DNA of 64,000 nt from Pleionea mediterranea (lineage in GTDB: Bacteria > Pseudomonadota > Gammaproteobacteria > Enterobacterales > Kangiellaceae), in contig NZ_QGGU01000009.1 in NCBI RefSeq assembly GCF_003148745.1, forward strand, positions 167,120 to 231,119, read 5' to 3'. The translations under genes and the position numbers were made by a program. Below the pieces are notes generated by a model. That model did no database searches, was not told the DNA's origin, and worked only from the letters and a program-made list of their open reading frames with translations. Below are positions 17,011-26,142 of this stretch, piece after piece (the first letter of the stretch is position 1; each line of letters starts with the position of its first letter).

Positions 17011-17487
17011 ATGAACTCTGGCCTGCTCAATCGAAACGCTTTATGGCGAAACCCGGCTAATAAAACAACCAACCTGCATACGGTCATGGTTACTGCACTG
17101 ATGATTGCGTTATTTTGTGCCGTACCGGTTATGGCGGCCGAAGATCCTGATGCACCAAAACCTGAAGTACTTTATTATGATCTGGATCCCAATATCATCA
17201 CAAATTATCAAAAGCCGCCGTCACGTCGTTTAGGGTTTGTAACGGTGGATATTCAAATTCAGGTATCTTCCGAATCCAGCCTCGATTTATTAGAGCGGCA
17301 CAAACCTTTGGTGGAAGATACGTTAATTGATGTTATCAACGCGCAAACCGAAGACGACATCAAAAATATTGAACACCGGAATAAAATTCGTGGGGTGATC
17401 AAGTCACGACTGGCGAGTGTGTTAAAGGAAGAAACCGGTCAGGAACTGGTTGATGAAATCTGGTTTACCAAATTTATTTACCAATAA
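17011..17487 (+). CDS. FliL-like membrane/periplasmic protein
   Basis: This 158-residue protein has one hydrophobic segment (about residues 25-43, signal peptide or anchor). A FliL-type domain follows: FVTVDIQIQVSSESSLDLLERHKPLVEDTLIDVI, then IRGVIKSRLASVLKEETGQELVDEIWFTKFIYQ, the classic C-terminal pattern. FliL stabilises stators at the flagellar motor, but no flagellar genes are nearby. Orphan FliL-family proteins beside glpE/glpG-like genes occur in other marine gammaproteobacteria as far as I recall, so a motility role should not be assumed. Confidence 0.8.
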   Translation: MNSGLLNRNALWRNPANKTTNLHTVMVTALMIALFCAVPVMAAEDPDAPKPEVLYYDLDPNIITNYQKPPSRRLGFVTVDIQIQVSSESSLDLLERHKPLVEDTLIDVINAQTEDDIKNIEHRNKIRGVIKSRLASVLKEETGQELVDEIWFTKFIYQ

Positions 17488-17563
17488 TCCGACAGATTAA
17501 GTCAGCTTGTAACTATAGATTGAACCTCATAGATTAAAACCCATTGATTCAAACCACTTGAAT

Positions 17564-17884
17564 CTATGCCACAGGGTATTGCAATTTCCAGGCTTCAAAG
17601 CCGCCATCCATACTGTAGACGTCATTAAAACCTTCGCCAGCAAAAAATTGCGCCGCTTGCTGGCTGGAATTTCCGTGATAACACACCACCACTAATGGCC
17701 GTTCTTTGTCGGCATTGGCAATAAACTCGGCCAGATTATCATTGGTAATATGAACCGAGTCAGGGATATGTCCATTTTCATAGGATTGTGGATCGCGAAT
17801 ATCCGCCATGACCGCATTACTATCATCTTGCAGTTGCTTACTTTCAGTGATGGAAATGCGTTTAAATGATGTTGCCTGATTCAT
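17564..17884 (-). CDS. glpE: Thiosulfate sulfurtransferase (single-domain rhodanese)
   Basis: At 106 residues this is close to E. coli GlpE (108). The rhodanese active-site loop reads VVCYHGNSSQQAA, with the catalytic Cys (about C68) that carries the persulfide. ADIRDPQSYENGHIPDSVHITND and DVYSMDGGFEAW also match GlpE closely. It transfers sulfur from thiosulfate to cyanide or another acceptor in the cytoplasm. glpG lies upstream on the same strand with a gap of about 100 bp, conserving the glpE-glpG pair of enterobacteria but without glpR. Confidence 0.95.
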   Translation of the reverse strand: MNQATSFKRISITESKQLQDDSNAVMADIRDPQSYENGHIPDSVHITNDNLAEFIANADKERPLVVVCYHGNSSQQAAQFFAGEGFNDVYSMDGGFEAWKLQYPVA

Positions 17885-17987
17885 AAGTTTGAACTCTCTT
17901 TTTTCTCAGCATGGAGCCACCTGACTGATTCCTGTTACGCTGAGTGCGATATAAAATTTAAATGTGTCGCAGCGCTGTGATAAATCA

Positions 17988-18848
17988 TTAACGGAACTTG
18001 AATACTTTAACATCAAGCCATGCCAGCGCCAGGCCCGTCAAAAAACCTACCAGATGCGCAGCATTGGCTATCGAGCCCAAAGCACCAACAAATCCCAATG
18101 CCATCCATATCATCATAAAAATGACGATATTTTTATTCAGTTTAAAACCAAGACGAGGATCAATCTCGCCCCTCAACCAGCAGTAGCCAAGTAAACCAAA
18201 AACAACACCTGACAGGCCGCCAAATATGCTGTTACTGCTGGAAACCAGATACTGCGAAATATTCGAAATTAATCCGATCACCACCGTGTGGTAAATCAGT
18301 AATGATGCGTTGAATCGTTTTTCCAGCCGACCACCCAGATCCCAGAACCACATCAAATTAAACAGTAAATGTAAAAACGGAATGCCAAGCACCGGAAAGT
18401 GTAAAAAAATAGGGCTGATCAAACGATGCAACTGACCATTTAAAATCGCCTCACTGTGGAAGGTAAACCAGAACACCAGTGAATTGGTGCCAAAACCAGT
18501 TACTAATGTCACCGTTATCGCGAGCAGTGCGATGACTTTTGTTGCAATGCCGGTACGAGCAAGAAAACTTTTTATCGCTGTTCCGCCGCCCGACCATGAT
18601 TGTGCTGTTTGATGGTTAGTGCTGGTACTGCCAGCATTCCATGACGCGGCTTGATACTTGGGATGATTTGGATTTCGCAAAAATTCGTTCAACTCTTGCT
18701 GCGCAACCGTTTGATGCGACTCCGACCGAACATAAATAATGACAAATTCATCTTGCTGCTCAAGCTGTGCAGTAATGCCTCTGGAATTAAGATAGTCGCA
18801 GAATGCCTGCGCAGCGCGATAAGAATTAATCCGTCCAACCGGAAACAT
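17988..18848 (-). CDS. glpG: Rhomboid intramembrane serine protease
   Basis: This 286-residue protein has the GlpG architecture: an N-terminal cytoplasmic domain (about 1-65), a linker, then six transmembrane helices. The catalytic dyad is Ser213 in FGGLSGVVFG and His265 in ANAAHLVGF. The HLLFNLMWFWDLGGRLE segment of helix 2 is also present. It cleaves transmembrane segments within the inner membrane. It starts 4 bp after the elaA stop, so elaA-glpG form an operon leading towards glpE. Confidence 0.95.
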   Translation of the reverse strand: MFPVGRINSYRAAQAFCDYLNSRGITAQLEQQDEFVIIYVRSESHQTVAQQELNEFLRNPNHPKYQAASWNAGSTSTNHQTAQSWSGGGTAIKSFLARTGIATKVIALLAITVTLVTGFGTNSLVFWFTFHSEAILNGQLHRLISPIFLHFPVLGIPFLHLLFNLMWFWDLGGRLEKRFNASLLIYHTVVIGLISNISQYLVSSSNSIFGGLSGVVFGLLGYCWLRGEIDPRLGFKLNKNIVIFMMIWMALGFVGALGSIANAAHLVGFLTGLALAWLDVKVFKFR

Positions 18849-18852
18849 ACCA

Positions 18853-19347
18853 CTAAGCCTTTTGAGGCGCCTGGGTTGAAGCTGCTGGTCGAATCATATG
18901 AATATGATCGATGCCGTCTTCATCGTACACATCGGAACTTTGAACAAAGCCGAAGTCTTCATAAAATCGCTTTAAATAAAGCTGTGCACCAATTTGAATT
19001 TCCCGCTTGGGGTAATGCTGTTCGATATAATCGATACCCTGCTGCACCAGTTCACGACCGGCACCAAAACGGCGATATTCGCCATGGGTACAAATACGGC
19101 CAATGGAACAACGGTTCTGATAATCGGCGTACTCGGGAAACAGCCTTAAGGTGGCAATCAGGGTATTGTTTTGCCAGCCCAATAAATGAATCGCTTGATC
19201 ATCCAGACCGTCGATGTCGTGAAACGGGCAGTCCTGCTCGACAATAAATACCGCCTGACGCAATTGGAGCATGGCAACAGCTTCCGCAACGCTTAATTCA
19301 TCCAGCGTCGACCATTGCCAGTTAATCGATAAACTTTTGGCTGTCAC
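18853..19347 (-). CDS. elaA: ElaA-family GNAT acetyltransferase
   Basis: This 164-residue GNAT protein matches ElaA: WQWSTLDELSVAEAVAMLQLRQAVFIVEQDCPFHDIDGLDDQAIHL at the N-terminus, acetyl-CoA loop region RICTHGEYRRFGAGRELV, and the GAQLYLKRFYEDFGF segment. The acceptor substrate of ElaA is not established. The start is GTG with an upstream AGGA. It is the first gene of the elaA-glpG pair. Confidence 0.88.
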   Translation of the reverse strand: MTAKSLSINWQWSTLDELSVAEAVAMLQLRQAVFIVEQDCPFHDIDGLDDQAIHLLGWQNNTLIATLRLFPEYADYQNRCSIGRICTHGEYRRFGAGRELVQQGIDYIEQHYPKREIQIGAQLYLKRFYEDFGFVQSSDVYDEDGIDHIHMIRPAASTQAPQKA

Positions 19348-19393
19348 AAACTTTTCCTGAATCGCTGTTACTTGAAATCATGCTTTGCTGGAG

Positions 19394-20431
19394 TTATTCG
19401 CCCCAGTCCAGAACCACTTTGCCCGATTGACCCGATCCCATGGCATCAAAGCCTTTCTGGAAATCATCAACAGAATAACGGTGGGTGATCACTGGTGAAA
19501 TATCCAGCCCGGATTGCAACATACTGACCATCTTGTACCAGGTTTCGTACATTTCGCGACCGTAAATACCTTTGATCACCAGACCTTTAAATATCACCTG
19601 ATTCCAGTCGATGCCCATTTCACCGGGTGGTATGCCCAGCATGGCAATTTTGCCACCGTGGTTCATAGTATCAAGCATTTGTTGAAACGCTGATGGAACA
19701 CCGGACATTTCCAGCCCAACGTCGAATCCTTCTTCCATACCAAGCTCTTTCATAACACCGGTGAGTTTTTCGTTGGCCACATTGACCGCTTTAGAAGCGC
19801 CCATTTTCAATGCTAAATCGAGTCGATACTGGTTCACATCGGTAATCACAACATGACGTGCCCCCACATGACGACAAACCGCCGCTGCCATAATGCCAAT
19901 GGGACCTGCTCCGGTTATCAGCACATCTTCGCCCACCAGATCAAACGACAACGCGGTATGCACGGCATTACCAAAAGGATCGAATATGGACGCCAGATCA
20001 TCGCTAATATCATCCGGGATCTTAAATGCGTTATCCGCAGGGATCACCAGATACTCGGCAAACGCACCAGCGCGATTAACGCCCACGCCATAGGTATTAC
20101 GGCACAAATGACGGCGTCCGGCTCGACAATTACGGCAGTGTCCACAGGTAATATGCCCTTCGCCGGACACCCTGTCGCCCACTTTAAGGCCTTTAACTTC
20201 CTGCCCAACCTGTTCTACCTGACCAATAAACTCATGCCCGACTACCATGGGTACCGGTATGGTTTTCTGTGACCAGTCATCCCAGTTATAGATGTGCATA
20301 TCGGTGCCACAAATTGCTGTTTTACGGATTTTAATCAACACATCGTTGTGACCAACTTCGGGTTTTGGTTGCTGCTGCATCCAGATACCCACTTCTGATT
20401 TGGCTTTGGTCAGTGTCTTCATCATACCCAT
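19394..20431 (-). CDS. tdh: L-threonine 3-dehydrogenase
   Basis: This 345-residue zinc medium-chain dehydrogenase oxidises L-threonine to 2-amino-3-oxobutyrate with NAD. Features are the catalytic zinc ligands in [13 protein letters not shown] and [12 protein letters not shown], the structural zinc cysteines in [19 protein letters not shown], and the Rossmann motif [13 protein letters not shown]. It is nearly colinear with E. coli Tdh (341 residues). The ATG at 20431 has GGAG 10 nt upstream, giving three residues more than E. coli. kbl lies 93 bp upstream, completing the threonine-to-glycine pathway. Confidence 0.98.
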   Translation of the reverse strand: MGMMKTLTKAKSEVGIWMQQQPKPEVGHNDVLIKIRKTAICGTDMHIYNWDDWSQKTIPVPMVVGHEFIGQVEQVGQEVKGLKVGDRVSGEGHITCGHCRNCRAGRRHLCRNTYGVGVNRAGAFAEYLVIPADNAFKIPDDISDDLASIFDPFGNAVHTALSFDLVGEDVLITGAGPIGIMAAAVCRHVGARHVVITDVNQYRLDLALKMGASKAVNVANEKLTGVMKELGMEEGFDVGLEMSGVPSAFQQMLDTMNHGGKIAMLGIPPGEMGIDWNQVIFKGLVIKGIYGREMYETWYKMVSMLQSGLDISPVITHRYSVDDFQKGFDAMGSGQSGKVVLDWGE

Positions 20432-20524
20432 GGTGTTCAGTCTCCAATGACCAACCGGTGCTACCGGATGGCCAGTGTTTGTTGAATGATCAGTTAATCA
20501 GTAGTCTTTATTACGTTATCTTTC

Positions 20525-21718
20525 TTAAATTATGCCGAGCTCTTTACCGACAGATTCAAACGCCGCAACGGCTTTGTCGATATGACTTTTGTCATGCGCG
20601 GCTGACATTTGTGTACGGATACGTGCTTTGCCTTTGGGCACCACCGGAAACGAAAAACCTACCACATAAATGCCTTTCTGCAGCATTTTATCGGCAAAGG
20701 TTTTCGCCAAAGAAGCATCCCCTACCATTACCGGAATAATCGGGTGCTCACCGGGCAATAAATCAAAACCAAGCGCGGTCATTTTTTCTCTGAAATATTC
20801 GGCATTGCTGCGCAACTTGGCGCGTAAATCATTGCCGCTTTCCAGCATATCGAGCACTTTGATTGACGCCTGAGCAATTACCGGCGCCAATGTGTTAGAA
20901 AATAAGTAAGGACGTGAGCGTTGACGTAACCACTCAACAATTTCTTTTTTCGCCGACGTGTAACCGCCCGACGCACCGCCCAGTGCTTTACCTAGTGTAC
21001 CGGTAATAATGTCGACCCGATCCATCACATCACAATACTCGTGAGTACCGCGTCCTTTATCGCCAATAAAGCCAACCGCGTGAGAGTCATCCACCATCAC
21101 CATGGCGCCGTATTTGTCCGCCAGATCGCACACAGCTTTTAAATTGGCTATATAGCCATCCATCGAAAACACGCCATCGGTAGCGATTAACTTATGGCGT
21201 GCGCCATCGGCATCAGCCTGCTTTAACTGGGCTTCCAGATCCGTCATGTCGTTGTTGTTATAACGATAACGCTTTGCTTTACACAAGCGTACGCCATCAA
21301 TAATTGAGGCGTGATTCAGTGCATCGGAAATAATGGCATCTTCGGCGCTTAACAAGGTTTCAAACAGACCCGCATTGGCATCAAAACAGGAGGAATACAA
21401 AATGGTATCTTCCATACCAAGAAACTGACTGATGCGCTGCTCCAGCTCTTTATGCACCGCTTGTGTACCACAAATAAAGCGAACCGAAGCCATACCGTAG
21501 CCCCATTTATCGATGGCTTGTTTGCCTGCTTCCAATAACTCCGGATGATTCGCCAGTCCCAGATAGTTATTTGCACAAAAATTAATAACGTCTTCGCCGC
21601 TGGTTACATGGATATCAGCCTGCTGCTGTGAATCAATCACCCGCTCATCTTTGTACAGACCATCACTGTGAAGCTGCTCTATTTGTTGCTGCAATTGGTT
21701 AAAAAAGTCTTGTTTCAT
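20525..21718 (-). CDS. kbl: Glycine C-acetyltransferase (2-amino-3-ketobutyrate CoA ligase)
   Basis: This 397-residue fold-I PLP enzyme is as long as E. coli Kbl (398). It cleaves 2-amino-3-oxobutyrate with CoA to glycine and acetyl-CoA. Visible motifs are [16 protein letters not shown], the [13 protein letters not shown] strand with the PLP-binding Asp and His, and [16 protein letters not shown] with the Schiff-base lysine. The start is the ATG at 21718 ([12 protein letters not shown]), matching family length; an upstream in-frame ATG at 21787 would add 23 unconserved residues. It is the first gene of a kbl-tdh operon. Confidence 0.98.
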   Translation of the reverse strand: MKQDFFNQLQQQIEQLHSDGLYKDERVIDSQQQADIHVTSGEDVINFCANNYLGLANHPELLEAGKQAIDKWGYGMASVRFICGTQAVHKELEQRISQFLGMEDTILYSSCFDANAGLFETLLSAEDAIISDALNHASIIDGVRLCKAKRYRYNNNDMTDLEAQLKQADADGARHKLIATDGVFSMDGYIANLKAVCDLADKYGAMVMVDDSHAVGFIGDKGRGTHEYCDVMDRVDIITGTLGKALGGASGGYTSAKKEIVEWLRQRSRPYLFSNTLAPVIAQASIKVLDMLESGNDLRAKLRSNAEYFREKMTALGFDLLPGEHPIIPVMVGDASLAKTFADKMLQKGIYVVGFSFPVVPKGKARIRTQMSAAHDKSHIDKAVAAFESVGKELGII

Positions 21719-21863
21719 GCTGTAATTACCATCAGGAAATGAATTTTGGGCGATTGTACCATAAGCGCCGGATTTGACATCGATCATTCAACCGCCTAAC
21801 CATGAATGTCCGGCCGTGATATCTTCAGATCTTAAAAAAATCAGAAAGTTAGCCAAACTAGCG

Positions 21864-21891
21864 TTGGCGGATTCTAATTATTGGCTATAAT
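21864..21891 (+). promoter_or_regulatory. Probable sigma-70 promoter of the coiled-coil protein gene
   Basis: TTGGCG (21864-21869) and a perfect TATAAT (21886-21891) are separated by 16 bp. The predicted start is near 21898, about 25 bp before the ATG at 21923. It lies in the spacer divergent from kbl. Confidence 0.55.
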
Positions 21892-21922
21892 TAACTGAGA
21901 ATATTACATTTTTTGACTGCCT

Positions 21923-23293
21923 ATGGATGAACAAAACCTCCCGCTACTGCTGGGACTCGAACTGTCGATATTGCTATGTCTGGTACTGGCCGGAGGTTTA
22001 TGGTTTACCTTCCGCGAGCTTCGTCGTGCTCGCAAACACAATATGAAGGTGCGACGAGAACACACCCGATTAAAACGCAAACTGGCCAGCGCAAAGCCCG
22101 CCGATGAAAATGATGATCCCAGCAAAGCCATACCGCCGCTGCAATTCCTACAGCAATCAATTGATGAAAATAAAGCCTTCTACGAAGAGGAGTTTCCCGA
22201 ACAACCCATCGATAAACTCGACGAACAAGTAGGATCGGAGCAACTGTCACTGGCTATCCGCCATCTGATATTTTCCAAAGAGCGTGATTTACGCGCCGAT
22301 GGTGATAAAGAGTTTTCAATACCACTGTTTGTAAAGAACACCAAAGAAGTGATCGCAAAACTGTCATCAAGCCCTAGCACTGCAACACAACCAACCAATG
22401 AAGACGAACCAACGGAGGGTTCATCCGAAGGCAGCGAGAGTGATCATTATAAAAATCTGTACGATGAATTATTAGTAACACTGCAACGCAGTAAAGAGAC
22501 CATTAAATCATTAGCGTTGCGACTTTCCGACATTATTGATGAAGGGATGGATGAAGATCAGCTCAACAGCCTGCTGGAAGAACTCAACAACAGCATGGAC
22601 GCCTTTGGTGAACTGTCCGGTATTTCCAGCACCGCTGGCGGCGAGCAACTTGAAGACGAAGTGAAAGAAATTCGACGTGCCTATGAAATGGGTATGAACC
22701 TGATGGAACATTTCGAAAATGCTATCAAACAAACATCCGAAATAGATGACGCCGTCGATGAACATTCCGAAGTGGTCTCCACCAATAGAAATAATTACGA
22801 AGATAACGAAACCATTGATCGCGATGCTATTTTAACTAACAACAAACGCTACACGCGTATGCTCGACGACGCTAAAAAAATATGTTCTCTACTATCAAAA
22901 GAACTGGACTCTGGCAAAGACATTATCGGTAACTTCCTTGCCATGACGCGCAAGTTTCAGGATCAATCCACTCGAATAGTTATACTGCAATCACGCGAAA
23001 AACAATTAAACTCAGACTTAAAACAAATGAAACAGGCGCAACAAGATTCCATCGAACATTTAAAAGCACGGGATCGTCAGCTACAGGCACTGCACGCTAA
23101 GTTTGTTGAAGAGTCGAACGATGAGCAAGTCGAAAAAATCTGTACCTACGCCAACGAAATCAATCGCATTGAAAATGAAATAAAAGCACTGGATCCTGCC
23201 GATACTACCAGCGCCACCAAGAAAAAACGCACCGAACTGATTCAACAGCGACTTGCCATAGAGTCACAGATTAATGAGCTGGTGGGTGAGTAG
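21923..23293 (+). CDS. Membrane-anchored coiled-coil protein of unknown function
   Basis: This 456-residue protein has one N-terminal transmembrane helix (about 8-31: LLLGLELSILLCLVLAGGLW) followed by basic residues, so the rest is probably cytoplasmic. The remainder is strongly acidic and mostly predicted coiled coil, in blocks around 165-235, 250-275 and 300-455, broken by a low-complexity acidic linker (about 145-165). No enzymatic motif was found. Topology is like proteins that tether or organise inner-membrane assemblies. It is flanked by kbl (divergent) and the toxin-antitoxin pair, with no obvious operon partner. Confidence 0.8.
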   Translation: MDEQNLPLLLGLELSILLCLVLAGGLWFTFRELRRARKHNMKVRREHTRLKRKLASAKPADENDDPSKAIPPLQFLQQSIDENKAFYEEEFPEQPIDKLDEQVGSEQLSLAIRHLIFSKERDLRADGDKEFSIPLFVKNTKEVIAKLSSSPSTATQPTNEDEPTEGSSEGSESDHYKNLYDELLVTLQRSKETIKSLALRLSDIIDEGMDEDQLNSLLEELNNSMDAFGELSGISSTAGGEQLEDEVKEIRRAYEMGMNLMEHFENAIKQTSEIDDAVDEHSEVVSTNRNNYEDNETIDRDAILTNNKRYTRMLDDAKKICSLLSKELDSGKDIIGNFLAMTRKFQDQSTRIVILQSREKQLNSDLKQMKQAQQDSIEHLKARDRQLQALHAKFVEESNDEQVEKICTYANEINRIENEIKALDPADTTSATKKKRTELIQQRLAIESQINELVGE

Positions 23294-23538
23294 CTAAATC
23301 AGCCTTCCTTCGCCTCCGCCCCTTAAGGCCACAACCCCCTAAACAAAAAACTCTGAATGACAGAAAAGTCAGCGTTCAATACCAGCTCAAGCTCAAATAA
23401 GCATACTGCCACAATCTGACCAAGGCTTTGTAAGGACTCAACAAAGCCTTCCACGTTGGAAAAAACTTAATAGTCTCAAAATTCAGCAACTTAGCTTTAG
23501 GCTAAGAAATCTCCGGCTAAAAAATCATTGCATCGAAG

Positions 23539-23562
23539 AAAGTGATAGAATAGTATCACTTT
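23539..23562 (+). promoter_or_regulatory. Operator palindrome and leaderless promoter of the toxin-antitoxin operon
   Basis: AAAGTGATA (23539-23547), a 6-nt spacer and TATCACTTT (23554-23562) form a perfect 9-bp inverted repeat ending directly before the antitoxin ATG at 23563. TTGCAT (23528-23533) and TAGTAT (23551-23556) are 17 bp apart and would place the transcription start at or next to that ATG. No Shine-Dalgarno is present. Such repeats usually bind the antitoxin/toxin complex. Confidence 0.65.
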
Positions 23563-23820
23563 ATGAAAACAGAACTCGTCACCACGCTCAAGAGACAAGC
23601 TACAAAAATTTTAGCGGATCTCCATGAGACAAAAGAACCGATCCTCATTACAGAGCACGGACAACCATCTGCGTATCTTGTTGATGTAGAAGACTATGAG
23701 TTAATGCAAAACAGAATGCGAATTTTAGAAGGCATTGCACGCGGTGAAAGAGCTATTTTTGAAGGACGAGTATATTCTGAAACGGAAGCAGAAGAGAAAA
23801 TGAGCAAATGGCTCAAATAA
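23563..23820 (+). CDS. Phd/YefM-family antitoxin
   Basis: This 85-residue antitoxin has the N-terminal Phd/YefM DNA-binding fold (LVTTLKRQATKILADLHETKEPILITEHGQPSAYLVDVEDYELM) and a C-terminal helical toxin-wrapping tail. It should neutralise the toxin encoded downstream and repress the operon through the palindrome at its start. It overlaps the toxin gene by 13 bp, typical of coupled toxin-antitoxin genes. The spacer upstream is AT-rich and carries a 15-bp tandem duplication, compatible with acquisition by transfer. Confidence 0.92.
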   Translation: MKTELVTTLKRQATKILADLHETKEPILITEHGQPSAYLVDVEDYELMQNRMRILEGIARGERAIFEGRVYSETEAEEKMSKWLK

Positions 23821-24122
23821 AATGGACCGAACCTGCACTTGAAGATTTAAATGATATAGCAGAATACATAGCACTTGATAAACCAGTTGCAGCCAAAAAG
23901 CTTGTCCAGAAGATATTTAAATCAGTAAAGCGCTTAAAAGATTTTCCAAAATCAGGAAAAGTCCCAGACGACTTACGTGATTCACGATATCGTGAAATTG
24001 TTGTTGGTCCTTGTCGAGTGTTTTATAGAGTTGAGCCTAATACAGTATTTATTCTGTATGTTATGCGTAGCGAACGAGCGTTAAGAAATTTTATTCTGGA
24101 AGATCGAGCAAATGACTCATAG
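23808..24122 (+). CDS. RelE/ParE-family toxin
   Basis: This 104-residue toxin matches the ParE branch: IKWTEPALEDLNDIAEYIALDKPVAAKKLVQKIF at the N-terminus, a central GKVPDDLRDSRYREIVVGPCRVFYRV strand pair, and VMRSERALRN at the C-terminus. ParE members inhibit gyrase, whereas RelE members cleave mRNA; the sequence favours ParE-like but does not decide the target. It is cotranscribed with, and overlaps, the Phd-type antitoxin. Confidence 0.92.
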   Translation: MAQIKWTEPALEDLNDIAEYIALDKPVAAKKLVQKIFKSVKRLKDFPKSGKVPDDLRDSRYREIVVGPCRVFYRVEPNTVFILYVMRSERALRNFILEDRANDS

Positions 24123-24150
24123 TCAATTGCTCAAACGATCAATAAAACTT

Positions 24151-24546
24151 CTAACCATGCATCGCACGCGGCTCGTAAATTTCTCGGCCAAATGGCGTAA
24201 AACCTAGTCGCATCATTTTAAAGTGTTGCAATCCGAAAGGTATGCCAATGATGGTGAAGCACAATGCAATTCCCCAAACCAAATGACAGAGCACTACCCA
24301 GAAGCCACCAAAGATTAACCAGATTATATTCGCCAGCAAGTTTAAGGTTTCGTGAGTATCGTAATAAGGTTTTGCCCGTGTTTCACTGCCAAACGGAAAC
24401 AAAGAAAACAACGCCATTTTAAAACACTGAAATCCCCAGGGAATCCCCACTATAGTCAAACACAGGGCAATGCCACCGGCAATATAACCTAGGCAAACAA
24501 AAAAACCGCCTAAAATAATCCACAACACATTAAATAATAAACTCAT
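24151..24546 (-). CDS. yccF: YccF-domain inner membrane protein
   Basis: This 131-residue membrane protein is built of two similar YccF (DUF307) repeats, each with a hydrophobic helix and a short conserved loop: LTIVGIPWGFQCFKMALFSLFPFG and FTIIGIPFGLQHFKMMRLGFTPFG. The repeats NVLWIILGGFFVCLGYIAGG and NIIWLIFGGFWVVLCHLVWG show the internal duplication. Its function is unknown; E. coli YccF is a close architectural match. It is monocistronic. Confidence 0.9.
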   Translation of the reverse strand: MSLLFNVLWIILGGFFVCLGYIAGGIALCLTIVGIPWGFQCFKMALFSLFPFGSETRAKPYYDTHETLNLLANIIWLIFGGFWVVLCHLVWGIALCFTIIGIPFGLQHFKMMRLGFTPFGREIYEPRAMHG

Positions 24547-24887
24547 TAAACCCTGCCCTTTTGTTGTTTTATAACAATCTACTTACAACTCAATTCACTA
24601 CTAAAAACCTTTGCTAAAATGACCTTTATAGAAAGAGCTTTGTAAAAAGACCTTTTAAAAAAATCATTTGCAAAAAAGCGGCCAACATATTATTTCGAAT
24701 AATATCAATCAGTTAGTATATTTAAAAAAGCGCTGGTTAGTCATTTTGACGAAACGTTAATGAATTGAGCCGGTGTTTTCTAATATGGTTTTTAAAGCAG
24801 GTTTCTAAAACGGCAGACATAAAAAAAGGAGCTTTCGCTCCTTTTTTATCAACCATTAATCTTTATAAACCATTAATCATCTGGTGA
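24547..24887. other. 341-bp intergenic region with a short degenerate tandem array and a terminator
   Basis: No gene is seen. Units beginning ACCTTT or AGCTTT recur at 24607, 24622, 24636 and 24650, with an eroded fifth at 24666, a 14-16 bp period. The intrinsic terminator of mdh is listed separately. Confidence 0.4.
24821..24847 (-). terminator. Bidirectional intrinsic terminator downstream of mdh
   Basis: AAAAAAAGGAGC, a short TTTC loop and GCTCCTTTTTT form a strong stem flanked by A and T tracts, about 40 bp after the mdh stop on the minus strand. Being symmetrical, it also works on the plus strand. Confidence 0.85.
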
Positions 24888-25868
24888 TTATGGCAATAAA
24901 TGACTCACGGCATCACGCTCTTCAGCCAGTTCTTTTTCCGTGGCTTTAAGCTTGTCTTTACTGAAGTCATTCAGCTCCAGACCTTGTACGATTTCCCAGT
25001 CGCCATTTTTACACACGCAAGGGAAAGAGAAGATCAATCCTTTCTCAACACCGTAAGAACCATCGGAATAAACCGCCATGCTTACCCAGTCATTGTCGTT
25101 TGAGCCAAGTGCCCAGTCACGCATGTGACCGATGGCGGCATTGGCCGCTGACGCTGCAGAAGAAGCACCACGTGCTTTTATAATGGCGGCGCCACGTTGC
25201 TGAACGGTCGGAATAAAGTCATTTTCAAACCAGTCTTGTTCAACGTTGTCGATGGCTGTAGCACCCGATACTTTTGCGTTATACAGATCAGGGTATTGAG
25301 TAGATGAGTGATTGCCCCAAATTGTCATGTGAGTCACTTCGGTGATGGCTTTATCCAGCTTTTGAGCCACCTGTGACATGGCACGATTATGATCCAGTCG
25401 TGTCATCGCAGTAAAGTTACGTGGTTTTAAGTCAGGCGCGTTGCGCTGAGCAATCAGCGAGTTGGTATTCGCAGGATTACCAACAACCAGAACTTTAACG
25501 TCTTTGCTGGCGTTATCGTTTAACGCTTTGCCCTGAACAGAGAAGATAGCAGCATTGGCTTCCAGCAGATCTTTACGCTCCATGCCGGGGCCACGAGGAC
25601 GAGCACCAACTAATAATGCGTAATCGGTATCTTTGAAGGCTACATTAGGATCGTCGGTACAAATAACGTCTTGCAGCAATGGGAAAGCACAGTCGTCCAG
25701 CTCCATTTTAACGCCTTGTAAGGCATCCATTGCTGGCGTGATATCCAACAATTGCAAAATAACGGGCTGATCGTCGCCTAGCATGGCGCCAGACGCGATG
25801 CGAAATAATAATGCATAACCGATTTGACCAGCGGCACCAGTCACAGCAACGCGAACAGGTTGTTTCAT
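24888..25868 (-). CDS. mdh: Malate dehydrogenase
   Basis: This 326-residue NAD-dependent enzyme of the cytosolic-type MDH group interconverts malate and oxaloacetate in the TCA cycle. The Rossmann motif is [19 protein letters not shown]. The substrate-binding mobile loop [35 protein letters not shown] and the catalytic His in [13 protein letters not shown] are all present. It is monocistronic with a terminator downstream. Its leader carries two GC-rich hairpins and a candidate extended -10 promoter. Confidence 0.97.
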   Translation of the reverse strand: MKQPVRVAVTGAAGQIGYALLFRIASGAMLGDDQPVILQLLDITPAMDALQGVKMELDDCAFPLLQDVICTDDPNVAFKDTDYALLVGARPRGPGMERKDLLEANAAIFSVQGKALNDNASKDVKVLVVGNPANTNSLIAQRNAPDLKPRNFTAMTRLDHNRAMSQVAQKLDKAITEVTHMTIWGNHSSTQYPDLYNAKVSGATAIDNVEQDWFENDFIPTVQQRGAAIIKARGASSAASAANAAIGHMRDWALGSNDNDWVSMAVYSDGSYGVEKGLIFSFPCVCKNGDWEIVQGLELNDFSKDKLKATEKELAEERDAVSHLLP

Positions 25869-25900
25869 CCTGATATCCTCTTAAAGTTGTCTTTGATGTA

Positions 25901-25928
25901 CGGGCACTCGCCCGGCGGGATAACCCGC
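25901..25928 (-). promoter_or_regulatory. Two tandem GC-rich hairpins in the mdh leader
   Basis: CGGGC-ACTC-GCCCG (25901-25914) and GCGGG-ATAA-CCCGC (25915-25928) are adjacent perfect 5-bp stems about 33 bp upstream of the mdh ATG. Neither has a T tract on the gene strand, so they are leader structures rather than terminators. Confidence 0.5.
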
Positions 25929-25965
25929 AGATCGTGAATTGAAATTTAACCTCTATCGGGCGCGG

Positions 25966-25974
25966 ATTCTAGCA
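25966..25974 (-). promoter_or_regulatory. Candidate extended -10 promoter of mdh
   Basis: On the minus strand TGCTAGAAT fits the extended -10 form TGnTATAAT, about 100 bp upstream of the mdh start. No good -35 is seen, as is common for extended -10 promoters. Confidence 0.35.
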
Positions 25975-26142
25975 TAATTGTAGCGGGTAATCTTCACCCT
26001 GCCACCGTGTGCTGTAAAAGCCTGAAATTATCCGAGCTTTTATGCCGCTCTTTGAGCAACATTCCCGCAAATTAGCGGTTGATAGACAAAGGATTGCGGT
26101 TTATATTCCCTGCGCATTTTAATCTCACAGGATATTCCCCCC

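Noticed and set aside
18651..19247. 198-codon plus-strand frame across glpG and elaA
   Set aside because: Both opposite genes are clear family members with intact catalytic motifs; this frame is their shadow.
23563..24122. Evidence for a prophage or integrative element around the toxin-antitoxin pair
   Set aside because: No integrase, attachment repeat or tRNA is nearby; only the two-gene module appears inserted.
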